DNA from: Roseiarcus sp963783175
GTDB taxonomy: Bacteria > Pseudomonadota > Alphaproteobacteria > Rhizobiales > Beijerinckiaceae
Reading direction: 5' to 3'
Assembly: GCA_963783175.1 (NCBI GenBank)
Contig: CAWANG010000007.1
Location: forward strand, 1-64,000
Length of the DNA: 64,000 bases
The position numbers were made by a program, and so were the translations under genes. The notes beneath the pieces were generated by a model. It saw only the letters and a program-made list of their open reading frames with translations, was not told the DNA's origin and made no database searches. Shown here one piece after another: positions 24,543 to 32,801 of the stretch (positions are counted from its first letter, which is position 1; each line of letters starts with the position of its first letter).

Positions 24543-25547
24543 ATGGAGGGTCGTCTTTTCAGGCGGACGCAATCGGTGGGCCTGGCGCTTGGCGCGGCCT
24601 TCCTCGTGGCCGATTGCGCCGGTCCAACAGTTCCGCAGGCCGGTCCCGGCCAGAGCCTCTCGTCGGGCGTTACGTCGATCGACGGCGCCAATGTCGCGCT
24701 CGCCTCGTTCGAGAACTCGGCCTTCCCCTATCACGGTCTGATCCCGAATTATCAGGAGACGGGCAAGACCCGGCCGTTCCTCGACGTCGACGACAATGGC
24801 CGGCTTGGCCATACGAGCCCACGCGGAGGAATCCATTGGGAGGACCAGACCTACAGCGACCGTAGCGTCCTGCTCGCCGCGCCACAGTCCTTCGATCCAG
24901 CGCGACCGGGCGTGATTATCGTTTTCTTTCACGGCAACATGGCGACGCTGTCGCGCGACGTCGTCGCCCGGCAGCAGATCGTGCGCCAGCTTACCGATTC
25001 GGGCCTCAATGCGGTTCTGGTCGCCCCGCAGCTCGCGGTCGACGCGCCCGATTCGAGCGCCGGGCGGTTCTGGTCGCCGGGCGGATTCGCAGCCTTTCTC
25101 GGCGAGGCCCAGTCGAAGCTTGGCGAACTCTACCCGAACGCGCGCGGCGCCTTCCGTCGCATGCCGGTGGTCATAGTCGCCTATAGCGGCGGCTACCTGC
25201 CGGCGGTCTATTCGCTCGCTGTCGGCGGCGATCAGGGCCGCATACGCGGGGTGGTGCTGCTGGATGCGCTCTACGGCGAGCGCGACAAGTTCGTGCGGTT
25301 TGTCGAGGGACCGGGGCGCGACGCCTTCTTCGTCAGCGCCTACTCGAGCTCTTCGCACGAAGGCAACGAAGCCTTCCGCGCCCAGCTCGAAGCCGATGGG
25401 GTGCAAACCGTGACCGGCTTGCCGGCCCAGCTCACCCCGGGCGTCGTCGCTTTCGTCGACGCCGGCTCGGTCGACCACAACGACTTCGTCACTTCGGCCC
25501 TGGGCGGCGCGCCGCTGCGCGATATCATCTCCCGCATCGGGGGCTAG
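24543..25547 (+). CDS. Lipoprotein alpha/beta-hydrolase-like protein
   Basis: 334 residues. The N-terminus MEGRLFRRTQSVGLALGAAF LVADCAG carries a lipobox-like LVADC, so it is probably a lipoprotein. The body shows an alpha/beta-hydrolase order: VIIVFFHGNMATLSRDVVAR (oxyanion HG region), GLNAVLVAPQLAVDAPDSSA, VVIVAYSGGYLPAVYSLAVG (nucleophile elbow G/A-Y-S-G-G) and VVLLDALYGERDKFVRFV (acid). A possible catalytic His lies in the last part (VDHNDFVTSALGG). Substrate unknown; perhaps an envelope esterase. Start overlaps the region of the mepA remnant on the other strand, so its arrival or an associated deletion may have removed the 5' part of mepA. Confidence 0.75.
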   Translation: MEGRLFRRTQSVGLALGAAFLVADCAGPTVPQAGPGQSLSSGVTSIDGANVALASFENSAFPYHGLIPNYQETGKTRPFLDVDDNGRLGHTSPRGGIHWEDQTYSDRSVLLAAPQSFDPARPGVIIVFFHGNMATLSRDVVARQQIVRQLTDSGLNAVLVAPQLAVDAPDSSAGRFWSPGGFAAFLGEAQSKLGELYPNARGAFRRMPVVIVAYSGGYLPAVYSLAVGGDQGRIRGVVLLDALYGERDKFVRFVEGPGRDAFFVSAYSSSSHEGNEAFRAQLEADGVQTVTGLPAQLTPGVVAFVDAGSVDHNDFVTSALGGAPLRDIISRIGG

Positions 25548-25928
25548 GGCTGCCGTCCTGGCCGGACGGCGCCCGGGCAGGTGAGCTTTCCAAGCCAAAA
25601 CCAAATTTAGCCAAATCCAGCCAAGCCAAGCCAAATCCAGCCAAATTTTCCCAAGAAAAATGCTTGAATTTCCTTGGATTCCTTTGGCGGAAATGAACCT
25701 TTTCAATAGGTTACGCTCACCCCCAAGCCATTTTTTCTTTCTTGGCGTTCGTTATACAGTTAATCGCTGTTAAACAAGCGGCGACGCTCGCGGATCTCCG
25801 CAAGATCGGGTGTCAATCTCAAAGGTCATAGGAACCCTACCACGACTTCTGATTGTCTGGAAGAATTTGTTGCAGACTTTTCGTCCGCCAGAACTTGCTA
25901 AGCCCTAAATCGACGGCCCGCGCCTAAG
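25548..25928. other. Intergenic region with dispersed repeat copy B
   Basis: No gene. The left part (25589-25701) is the repeat described separately; the remainder up to the GNAT stop is A+T-richer than the surroundings and holds nothing I can name. Confidence 0.55.
25589..25701 (-). repeat. Dispersed intergenic repeat, copy B (inverted)
   Basis: Read on the minus strand it starts TTTCCGCCAAAGGAATCCAA and ends in alternating GGATTTGGCT/TGGCT units (25605-25650) before TAAATTTGG. The order of blocks is the same as in 12311-12413, with copy B longer in the TTGGCT-rich part, so the number of these short units seems variable. The copies lie in opposite orientation, 13 kb apart. Confidence 0.7.
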
Positions 25929-26426
25929 TCAAATATTTGCCGGCAGAAGGCGCTTGCGCATCTTGAGGCAGGCCATGGGCCGTCCGTTGGCCAGAATATG
26001 CTCGCCCCGCTCGCATACTTCGTAACCCAGCGCGGCGTAGAATGGCTCAGCGGTTATGGACGAATCAACGTGCAGGCGCGCTGCGCCCTGCTCGCGCGCC
26101 GCTCGTTCCATCGCGCCGACGATCGCCGATCCCACTCCCCGTCTGCTCGCCGCCGGCGCCACGTAGCAAGCCCTGAGCTCCCCGTTCGTGGCGATGAGGG
26201 AACCGATGCCGATAACCCGGCCGTCGAGTTCGGCGATCAGCCTCAATTCTTTCTCTGGGTTCGATCGAACCTTCTCGATATGGTCGTCGAGGATGGGCAT
26301 TGGCGCCCAGGCATCGATCACCTCCGGCGAATAGTCCACGGCCGCCAGGCCGCGCACGGCGGCATGGTGGACTTCGAGAAAAGCGCGAGCCTCGCCCGGG
26401 CGCATTTCGCGGATCACGACGGACAT
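25929..26426 (-). CDS. GNAT family N-acetyltransferase
   Basis: 165 residues from ATG 26426. GNAT fold: VVIREMRPGEARAFLEVHHA at the start, RLIAELDGRVIGIGSLIATN, the acetyl-CoA binding ACYVAPAASRRGVGSAIVGA (R/Q-x-x-G-x-G/A pattern as RRGVGS) and LHVDSSITAEPFYAALGYEV near the end. Acceptor substrate unknown. Earlier in-frame starts up to 26471 add residues without GNAT likeness. It stands alone. Confidence 0.85.
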   Translation of the reverse strand: MSVVIREMRPGEARAFLEVHHAAVRGLAAVDYSPEVIDAWAPMPILDDHIEKVRSNPEKELRLIAELDGRVIGIGSLIATNGELRACYVAPAASRRGVGSAIVGAMERAAREQGAARLHVDSSITAEPFYAALGYEVCERGEHILANGRPMACLKMRKRLLPANI

Positions 26427-26934
26427 TGAGCTGACGCCGGCTGCGCTTACGAAGCAAACATCGCTCCACAATCGATTCTTTTTGAACTCGACGTCGAGGG
26501 CAACAGTGACTTCGGCTGCGCGTATCGGGCCGAGGACCTAAGGGGAACCCGAGCGATAGGAGGCCATTGCGGTCAAATGCGTGCCGCCGGACCGAATCAT
26601 CGCCTTTCATACGGATTATAGGCTGGATGAAAACGACTATCGGGACGTTGAAGACGCTCTGCGAGAAGTTCGGCATCAAAATGCCGGAAGAGCACAAAGC
26701 TTATTGGAAGGTGAGAGCGGCTAATCTTCGTCCCGAGTGATTCGGCACAAGATCATCCGTAGAAAATCGTATTGGCGCTAATGAGCGTGGACGCATATAT
26801 CAGCGTCGCACGCTCGGCGCAGGGAGGAGGCGCGCTAATCCATAAGCGCACATAAAACCTCCCGCAGAACCTGCGTCCGGCTACAAGCGCACGCAGGACT
26901 GCGGTCGGCAACCGATGGTTTCGAGCCGTCGGTT
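26427..26934. other. Gene-poor spacer
   Basis: Contains a 37-codon frame (26627-26740, listed separately) and otherwise nothing I can support. Longer minus-strand frames here are shadows of the GNAT gene. Confidence 0.4.
26627..26740 (+). CDS. Possible 37-residue protein
   Basis: Frame from ATG 26627 to TGA 26740: MKTTIGTLKTLCEKFGIKMP followed by EEHKAYWKVRAANLRPE. It is Lys/Glu-balanced and does not have the composition of a random GC-rich frame, but there is no clear ribosome-binding site and I do not know relatives. It may also be a gene fragment. Confidence 0.25.
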   Translation: MKTTIGTLKTLCEKFGIKMPEEHKAYWKVRAANLRPE

Positions 26935-27315
26935 TTAGTCTACGGCCTCTGGCGTCTTCGCCAGGCCCTTCAGCGCATCACGCTCGAGCAGAGCCGGCAC
27001 ATAGGCGTGAATGCCAGGCTGCAGATCCTGCAGCGAGACAAAACGCCCGTCCGCCAGCCTGAGGCCGTCGCGATAGAGGCCGGCTTCGCGCTGAGCGAAG
27101 GTCGTCTCGGCTTCCGCCCCGACGCGCAACGCCGTCTGCAACGCAGGCGGAATATCGGTCAGCATCACTTTCGTGTCGCACTGCATGCAAACCGCGGTGC
27201 GCGGATCGCCCGCCGAGGCGAAGCCGATCGAACCGCTAGGAAAACGCGTCGTAGTGTACAACTCGCCCTCGCGGGCGGGACGCGATCCATACATCTCCAA
27301 CGAGTAGTCGCACAT
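26935..27315 (-). CDS. Conserved hypothetical protein (MCDYSL type)
   Basis: 126 residues, starts MCDYSLEMYGSRPAREGELY with a conserved Cys2 and the CMQCD pair further on; typical of a small family in Hyphomicrobiales whose members start MCDYSL and whose function is unknown. Seen also: RFPSGSIGFASAGDPRTAVC, TFAQREAGLYRDGLRLADGR. The cysteines could bind a metal, but that is only inference. Intact; no partner genes. Confidence 0.7.
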   Translation of the reverse strand: MCDYSLEMYGSRPAREGELYTTTRFPSGSIGFASAGDPRTAVCMQCDTKVMLTDIPPALQTALRVGAEAETTFAQREAGLYRDGLRLADGRFVSLQDLQPGIHAYVPALLERDALKGLAKTPEAVD

Positions 27316-27528
27316 GACAGGCTCCTGCGCTTTATGAGCCCCCCAGTTCCGTTCGCGGAATCAACGTTGCTATCGTTGTTAGGTTCCGAACAGTAGTCTG
27401 GCATTGGGGCATTATTGAGAGCAAGGGCCTTTTGCGCGTCGAGAGGTTGCGGCGCACACTTTTTTTGCGCTAGCTTGCGCTCGTAGGGCTCCGGGCGCCA
27501 CACGCTCTGAGAACGTCAGCGTGTTCCC

Positions 27529-28965
27529 TCAGTGCAGAGCGCGCGTCGCCTCGGTTTTCGCCGCAATGATCTCTTTCGAAGCGACGCGGCGCCAAGGGGC
27601 GCCGAATGATTCGACGCGGAAGCGCGTCGCCTCCAGCTCCTCCGGCCAGCCTGTCGGTTCGAGGCCGGCCTTGGCCATCAGATGACGCACGAACGTGCGC
27701 GCGTCGGGAAGCTGGCGCCAGACGCTCGGCAGGAACAGGGCGCGGCGCCGGCCGACGCCGAGAATAAGGCCATCGCGGTCGGGCTCGAGCGCGCCGACGA
27801 GCGCCGACTCGCTTTCCGCGGGAATGGGCCGCGGATGCGAGAGGATCGAGACGTCGAGGCGAAGCCCGGCGAGCTCGCTCTCCTTGAGCGGGGGAAAACG
27901 CGGATCCGCGACGCCCGCCTGCGCCGTATTGGCGACCGCGTCGTCGACGAGCGGCCGCCGCGGCGCGGGCGAGCCGATGCAGCCGCGCAGCCGCTCGTTC
28001 TCGGTCAGCGTGACGAAGGTCGCGCGCCAGGAGGAAAGCGCGGGCGACTCGGCCTTCACGCTTGGCGCGGGCGGGTTGCCCCCGTTCCGGGCCGTCTCCC
28101 CGAGGGCGGCCATGCAGGCCGAAAGCAGAAGCTCGCGATCGGCGTCCTGAAGCCGCGCCGAGGCGGAATACTCGAACGCGAAGGCTCCGTAGCCGACCAC
28201 GCGCGAGGCGTCGGCGCCGACGTCGGCTGAAGTCGCGAGATGCAGGCCGCTCGCCCGCATGTCGCGCTCGGCGGCGATTTCGAGCGCGCCTTTGATGGGC
28301 AGGAAGCCGCAGGCGCGGCGCGCTTCGAGCGACGGCGCGTCGAGCGTCTCGATCCGTCGGGCAGTGTCGCCGTCGATCGATTCGGCGCTTCTCCGGTCGA
28401 GAAAATGCGACAGGTCGGACGAGACCGCGATCACAGTCTCGGGCCCGCCCCAGACGAGACGCAGCGCCTCGGCGACGTCGTGCGGATCGGCGTCGCCGAC
28501 CAGAATTGGAACGATTTCGAACGGGGCCGGCAGCATCGCCTGGAGCATCACGAGATGCATTTCGAGCGAATGCTCGCCCGCGAACGGCCGCGGGTCGACG
28601 AAGACGGCGCGAGCCTTGGCGAGTTCGTCCCGGGCGACGGCTGTGACCGGGGCTTCGCCGAGCGGGGTGCGCCATTTTGCCGCCGGATGGACTGCGATGC
28701 CCCCGAAGGCGACCCGGTGGGCGGGGCCGATGATGACGATGCGTCGCGGCGGGTCGGCGCGGCAGGTCCAGGGGCCGAACGCGGTCGCGGAGACCGAGCC
28801 GGAATAGACGATGCCGGCGTGCGGCGCGACCACGACCTTCGGCGCGACGCCGGCGTCGCGCCGCGCCCGCTTTCGCACCTCCGCGATCAATGCGTTCAAG
28901 GTTTCCGGCTCCGCCGGATAGAACATCCCCGCCACCTGCGCGGGATGGACTTCGCTTGTCAGCAT
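27529..28965 (-). CDS. AmmeMemoRadiSam system protein B-A fusion (Memo-like plus AMMECR1)
   Basis: 478 residues from ATG 28965. Residues about 1-265 form the Memo-like domain (system protein B; SEVHPAQVAGMFYPAEPETL, KVVVAPHAGIVYSGSVSATA, IVIIGPAHRVAFGGIAVHPA, AGEHSLEMHLVMLQAML, VSSDLSHFLDRRSAESIDGD, GFLPIKGALEIAA), related to extradiol dioxygenase class III folds with conserved His residues. Residues about 285-478 form the AMMECR1 domain (system protein A; VTLTENERLRGCIGSPAPRR with the RGCIG hallmark). The two are separate genes in many genomes and fused here. Divergent from the radical SAM gene at 29092. The function of the three-part system is not established. Confidence 0.9.
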   Translation of the reverse strand: MLTSEVHPAQVAGMFYPAEPETLNALIAEVRKRARRDAGVAPKVVVAPHAGIVYSGSVSATAFGPWTCRADPPRRIVIIGPAHRVAFGGIAVHPAAKWRTPLGEAPVTAVARDELAKARAVFVDPRPFAGEHSLEMHLVMLQAMLPAPFEIVPILVGDADPHDVAEALRLVWGGPETVIAVSSDLSHFLDRRSAESIDGDTARRIETLDAPSLEARRACGFLPIKGALEIAAERDMRASGLHLATSADVGADASRVVGYGAFAFEYSASARLQDADRELLLSACMAALGETARNGGNPPAPSVKAESPALSSWRATFVTLTENERLRGCIGSPAPRRPLVDDAVANTAQAGVADPRFPPLKESELAGLRLDVSILSHPRPIPAESESALVGALEPDRDGLILGVGRRRALFLPSVWRQLPDARTFVRHLMAKAGLEPTGWPEELEATRFRVESFGAPWRRVASKEIIAAKTEATRALH

Positions 28966-29091
28966 GGCGACGCCCCATCGATTTCCTGGTAAATGTAACC
29001 ACGCGGGGGATGCTGCGCCAGGGCGCCGCATTGCAATCAGCCCTGACTGCGACGACATACCGCGCAGGGTTCACGGAGCGGCCAAAGGGCG

Positions 29092-30186
29092 ATGGACGCT
29101 GAGGATTGCATCAACGTCGGGTACTGGACGAGGCTCGAGGACGGGCGGATCGAATGCGGTCTGTGTCCGCGCTTCTGCAAGATGCGCCCGGGGCAGCGCG
29201 GGCTTTGCTTCGTGCGCCGCGCCCGCGAGGACGGGGCGGGCATGGAGCTGACCGGCTACGGCCGCTCGACCGGCTTCTGCGTCGATCCGATCGAGAAGAA
29301 GCCGCTTAATCACTTCCTGCCCGGCTCGGCAGTGCTGTCGTTCGGCACGGCGGGCTGCAATCTCGCCTGCGCGTTCTGCCAAAACTGGGATATTTCCAAG
29401 AGCCGCGAGGTGGCGCGTCTCAGCGCCCATGCGACCCCGGAGACGATCGCGCGCGCGGCCGAGCGGCTCGGCTGCGCCAGCGTCGCCTATACCTACAACG
29501 ATCCGGTGATCTTCATGGAATATGCGCTCGACACGGCGGAAGCCTGCCGGGCGCGCGGCGTCAAGAATGTCGCCGTCACCGCGGGCTTCGTTTGCGAAGA
29601 GCCGCGCAAGCGCTTGTTCTCGGCCATGGACGCGGCGAACGTCGATCTTAAAGGCTTCACCGAGCGCTTCTACGCCAAGCGCTGCGCCGGCGCGCTCGGA
29701 CCTGTCCTCGAGACGCTCAAATATCTCGTGCATGAAACGAACGTCTGGACCGAGATCACGACGCTCCTGATCCCTGGCGAGAACGATTCCGAGGAGGAGA
29801 TCGAGGCGCTGACGCGATGGGCGGCGAAGGAGCTCAGGCCCGACGTTCCGCTGCATTTCACCGCCTTCCACCCCGACTATCACATGCTGGAGACCCCGCC
29901 GACTCCGCCCGCTACACTGCAGAATGCGCGCTCGATCGCGATCAAGAACGGTCTTCATCACGTCTATGTCGGCAACGTCCACGATCCGGCGCGCCAGGCG
30001 ACGCTCTGCCCGGTCTGCGGCGCGCGCGCGATCGAGCGCGACGGCTACACGATCACCGGCTACGCGCTTGACGCCGCAGGCGCGTGCCGAAGCTGCGGAA
30101 CCAAGATGGCCGGCGTGTTCGCCGCGGGGCCCGGCGCATGGGGCTCGCGGCGGCTGCCCGTCGACATCGAGCGCTACGCGGCGTGA
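29092..30186 (+). CDS. AmmeMemoRadiSam system radical SAM enzyme
   Basis: 364 residues. An N-terminal Cys cluster (ECGLCPRFCKM, residues 21-31), radical SAM motif C89-x3-C93-x2-C96 in GCNLACAFCQNWD, followed by TIARAAERLGCASVAYTYND, GVKNVAVTAGFVCEEPRKRL, NVDLKGFTERFYAKRCAGAL and TTLLIPGENDSEEEIEALTR. The C-terminus has a zinc-ribbon-like part (TLCPVCGARAIERDGY, CRSCGTKMAGVF). The N-terminal part is like pyruvate-formate-lyase-activating enzymes. It is divergent from the fused A/B gene; 126 bases separate the starts and likely hold both promoters. Start ATG 29092 fits the family. Confidence 0.93.
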   Translation: MDAEDCINVGYWTRLEDGRIECGLCPRFCKMRPGQRGLCFVRRAREDGAGMELTGYGRSTGFCVDPIEKKPLNHFLPGSAVLSFGTAGCNLACAFCQNWDISKSREVARLSAHATPETIARAAERLGCASVAYTYNDPVIFMEYALDTAEACRARGVKNVAVTAGFVCEEPRKRLFSAMDAANVDLKGFTERFYAKRCAGALGPVLETLKYLVHETNVWTEITTLLIPGENDSEEEIEALTRWAAKELRPDVPLHFTAFHPDYHMLETPPTPPATLQNARSIAIKNGLHHVYVGNVHDPARQATLCPVCGARAIERDGYTITGYALDAAGACRSCGTKMAGVFAAGPGAWGSRRLPVDIERYAA

Positions 30187-30204
30187 CGGGCAGGGGCGCG
30201 CGCC

Positions 30205-30966
30205 CTAACCTAGCGACTCGAGCATCTGATCGTAGGCGCCGGAAGGGATGCGGAACACGCCGTTGAACGGCTGGCTGAGTTCGAGAATGAGGAACAGGGC
30301 GCTGCCGACCGAAAAGGCGCCGAACCCCAGCGCGGTCAGCGTCGTGGCGTTGAGCCGTGAGAGCAGCCCGTAGCCGCAAAACAGGATCAGCGCCCACGAA
30401 ACCACGATCACCACCAGCGGCCAGGAGACGGAACTCGCCAGTTGGAGCGAAACGAGCAGGCGGACCTGCTCGAGGGCGGCGGCGTGGCCGGCGGCGGCGG
30501 CCGCGAATTGGCGCTGGGCCGGCGTCTTCGGATCGAGCGAGGCGATATATTCGTCTAGTTCCCGCAGGTGCGGAAGCGGCTCCCCGACCGAAAGGGATCG
30601 AAGGGTCGGCGCGGTGTTTCCGCCCCACACCATGACGTGGACGCCTTCCAGCGTCTCTTTCATCCTCGCGCGCGCCGGCGCGGTTTCCGGCCCAAATTCG
30701 ATCAGCGCCAGGTTGAGCTGAATGGCCCGCGCGGCGAAAGTCTCCATCTCCGATTTCTGGGTCGAATAGAAGCTGTAGGCCGAGCCGACCAGGGTGCCCA
30801 GCACCAGCGCGAGCAGGAGCGAGATGAGGCCGACGATCGCTCCGATCATGTCGCGCGAGCGATCCGACGTGTGCGGCTCCGGCAAGAGCTTCTGCAGATA
30901 AAGCCCGCCGACGCCGAAGGCGAAAGCCGCCACAGCGACGCCGATGCAGAGCCAGACCGTCCACAT
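30205..30966 (-). CDS. DUF4239 (bestrophin-like) membrane protein
   Basis: 253 residues with about four membrane helices: MWTVWLCIGVAVAAFAFGVG, MIGAIVGLISLLLALVLGTL VGSAYSFY, VSWPLVVIVVSWALILFCGY and LGFGAFSVGSALFLILELSQ. The segment TQKSEMETFAARAIQLNLAL and the final ILELSQPFNGVFRIPSGAYD are typical of DUF4239, a bestrophin-like family of unknown function. Convergent with the radical SAM gene. ATG 30966 precedes the first helix directly; longer frames are not supported. Confidence 0.85.
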   Translation of the reverse strand: MWTVWLCIGVAVAAFAFGVGGLYLQKLLPEPHTSDRSRDMIGAIVGLISLLLALVLGTLVGSAYSFYSTQKSEMETFAARAIQLNLALIEFGPETAPARARMKETLEGVHVMVWGGNTAPTLRSLSVGEPLPHLRELDEYIASLDPKTPAQRQFAAAAAGHAAALEQVRLLVSLQLASSVSWPLVVIVVSWALILFCGYGLLSRLNATTLTALGFGAFSVGSALFLILELSQPFNGVFRIPSGAYDQMLESLG

Positions 30967-31148
30967 GGAAGCTCCCCTCGCCGAAGCGCCCGAATCGCGA
31001 CGCCGCCAGAGGCACGAGGCCGCAGAATCGGAGTGCTCGCGGCCTACAATGGGGCATCGGAACACGCAATCCAAGCTTGGCGCTTGGCGCGCGCCGGGGG
31101 GCGACGCCAAGGCGCTGGCCTAGGAGACCGCTGAGGCGACCGGCGGCG

Positions 31149-31913
31149 TCAGGGAAGCGCGGCTGAGCGTCGCCCGCGACCCGCCGCCGACGGCGCCTCG
31201 GCGGAGGCCCGTCTCGCGAGCGCAAGAGCGGCGGCGCGTTCGAGATGGGCGCGCATATGCGCGGCCGCGGCTTCCGGGTTGCGCTCCAAGATCGCCCTGG
31301 CGATCGCGCGATGCTCTTGCACTGAGGCCTCCAGCACCGGCGGCGTCAGCACGTCGCCGACCTGGGCCATGATGAGCGGCAATTGCAGCCGCGCCGCCAG
31401 CGCGCGGAGCTCAAGATTGTCGGCGAGCGCCATCACCGCATCGTGGAAGGCGGCATTCTCCTTGAGATAGTCGCATGGGTTCCGGGGCGCGTCGGCGTAG
31501 ATCGGCTGGATCGCGGCGACGAAGCGCGCCCGCCGGTCAAGAGCGCCCGTCCCGGCGGCGAGGCGGGCAGCGAGCGCCTCCATCTCGATCCGGATCGCGA
31601 ACAATTCGCGGATCTCGCGCTCGGTCAAGCGCCTCACCACAGCTCCGCGGTGCGGCCAATGCTCGATCAAGCCGTCGGCGGCGAGACGCCTCAGCGCCTC
31701 CCTGACCGGCCCACGGCTGACCGCGAACCGGGCGGTAAGATCGCATTCGACGAGCCGCGATCCCGGCGGAAGCCGCCCGGCCAGAATGTCCTCGCGCAGC
31801 CGTTCGACGACGAAGGCGACGGTCGCGCCGTGCGCCGGCGGAACCGGCGCCCGCGCTCGCGCTTGGCGCGCCCGGCCCGTTCTCCCGCTCGTCCTGCTGG
31901 CGGCGTTTGACAC
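31149..31913 (-). CDS. GntR-family transcriptional regulator (FCD subfamily)
   Basis: About 254 residues. Winged HTH GntR domain around residues 30-95 (AFVVERLREDILAGRLPPGS, RLVECDLTARFAVSRGPVRE, ALRRLAADGLIEHWPHRG) and a C-terminal all-helical FCD ligand-binding domain (REIRELFAIRIEMEALAARL, ENAAFHDAVMALADNLELRA, VQEHRAIARAILERNPEAAA AHMRAHL). It faces the citryl-CoA-lyase operon across 91 bases containing an inverted repeat of the type bound by this subfamily, so it most likely controls that operon and itself. GTG 31913 is the assumed start; GTG 31925 is equally possible. Confidence 0.88.
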   Translation of the reverse strand: MSNAASRTSGRTGRARQARARAPVPPAHGATVAFVVERLREDILAGRLPPGSRLVECDLTARFAVSRGPVREALRRLAADGLIEHWPHRGAVVRRLTEREIRELFAIRIEMEALAARLAAGTGALDRRARFVAAIQPIYADAPRNPCDYLKENAAFHDAVMALADNLELRALAARLQLPLIMAQVGDVLTPPVLEASVQEHRAIARAILERNPEAAAAHMRAHLERAAALALARRASAEAPSAAGRGRRSAALP

Positions 31914-31930
31914 GGCCCTACTCACCCAAT

Positions 31931-31943
31931 ATTGTCCTACAAT
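31931..31943. promoter_or_regulatory. Putative GntR operator (ATTGTCCTACAAT)
   Basis: A perfect 5-bp inverted repeat, ATTGT-CCT-ACAAT, in the divergent region between the GntR gene and the citryl-CoA-lyase operon, with a second GTCCTAC half immediately after it (31945-31951). FCD-type GntR regulators commonly bind short palindromes of the TTGT-N3-ACAA kind. Position fits repression of both directions. Confidence 0.55.
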
Positions 31944-32004
31944 CGTCCTACACCCAATCGCCGCCGGCGGGAAGCGAGGGGTGCGGAGGCCGGGAGGATC
32001 GCCC

Positions 32005-32801
32005 ATGCTGATCGGCAAGCCGGGAGCCGCGCGGACCGCGATCGCCGCGGCGTCGAGCGACCGGGTGATGGTGCGCGGACGCGATCTCGCCCGCGACCTT
32101 ATGGGTGCGCGTGACCTTCACCGACTATGCTTTCCTGCTCGCGACCGGCCGGGCGCCGACCGAGGATCAGCGCTTCTTTCTCGATCTGAGCCTGGTCGCG
32201 CTCGCCGAGCATGGCCTGACGCCCTCTGTTCAGGCGGCGCGCATGACCTTACGACGCCGATCCCGCCGCGCTTCAGGGCGCGATCGCGGCCGGCGTGCTC
32301 GGCTGCGGCACCGTGATCCTGGGCGCGGCCGATCTTTGCCGCAAGGTGATTGAAGACGTGCTGGCTCGCGCCGACGCGCGCGGCTCGCTCGACGCCGCCG
32401 CGCTCGCCGTCGCGCGCGAACACCGCAACGAGCGCAAGGCGCTGCCCGGATATGGCCATCCGCTGCACAAGCCCGTCGATCCCCGCGCGGAGCGCATGAT
32501 CGCCTTGGCGCGCGAGCGTGGAGTGGCCGGCCGCTCGATCGAGGCGGCGCTGGCGCTGACCAAGGCGGCGGCCGAGGTCTGGGGCAAGCCGCTGCCGATG
32601 AACGTGTCGATGACCATCGCCGCGACGTTGCGCGACGTTGACGTTCCGCCCGGCCTCATTCGCGCCGTGCCGATCCTCGCCCGCACCGCCGGCCTCATCG
32701 CCCATTGCATCGAGGAGGCCGAGACCCCGATCGGCTTCCTGATGGCGTCGAAGGGTGAGGAAGCGATCGTCCACGCCGGCGACGCGGACAGAGTCGCCTG
32801 A
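32005..32801 (+). pseudogene. Citryl-CoA lyase / citrate-synthase-like protein, two frameshifts
   Basis: ATG 32005 (after GGGAGGAT) reads LIGKPGAARTAIAAASSDRV MVRGRDLARDLMG, then the frame changes near 32103 to RVTFTDYAFLLATGRAPTED ... LAEHGLTPSVQAARMT, and again near 32250 to DADPAALQGAIAAGVLGCGT, HRNERKALPGYGHPLHKPVD, KAAAEVWGKPLPMNVSMTIA ATL to the stop at 32801. Joined, this is a full citrate-synthase-superfamily protein of the short citryl-CoA-lyase type (about 265 residues), which cleaves or condenses acyl-CoA with a keto acid. The catalytic His is in PGYGHPLHK. Stop overlaps the start of the next gene (TGATGG). Confidence 0.75.

Noticed and set aside
25605..25660. CRISPR-like short repeats (ccaaatccag units)
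   Set aside because: Units are about 5-10 bp with no spacers; this is simple-sequence expansion within the dispersed repeat.
24480..25706. Minus-strand frame joining repeat B, the antisense of the hydrolase and the mepA fragment
   Set aside because: Only the last 85 codons have homology; the rest is repeat translation and antisense sequence.
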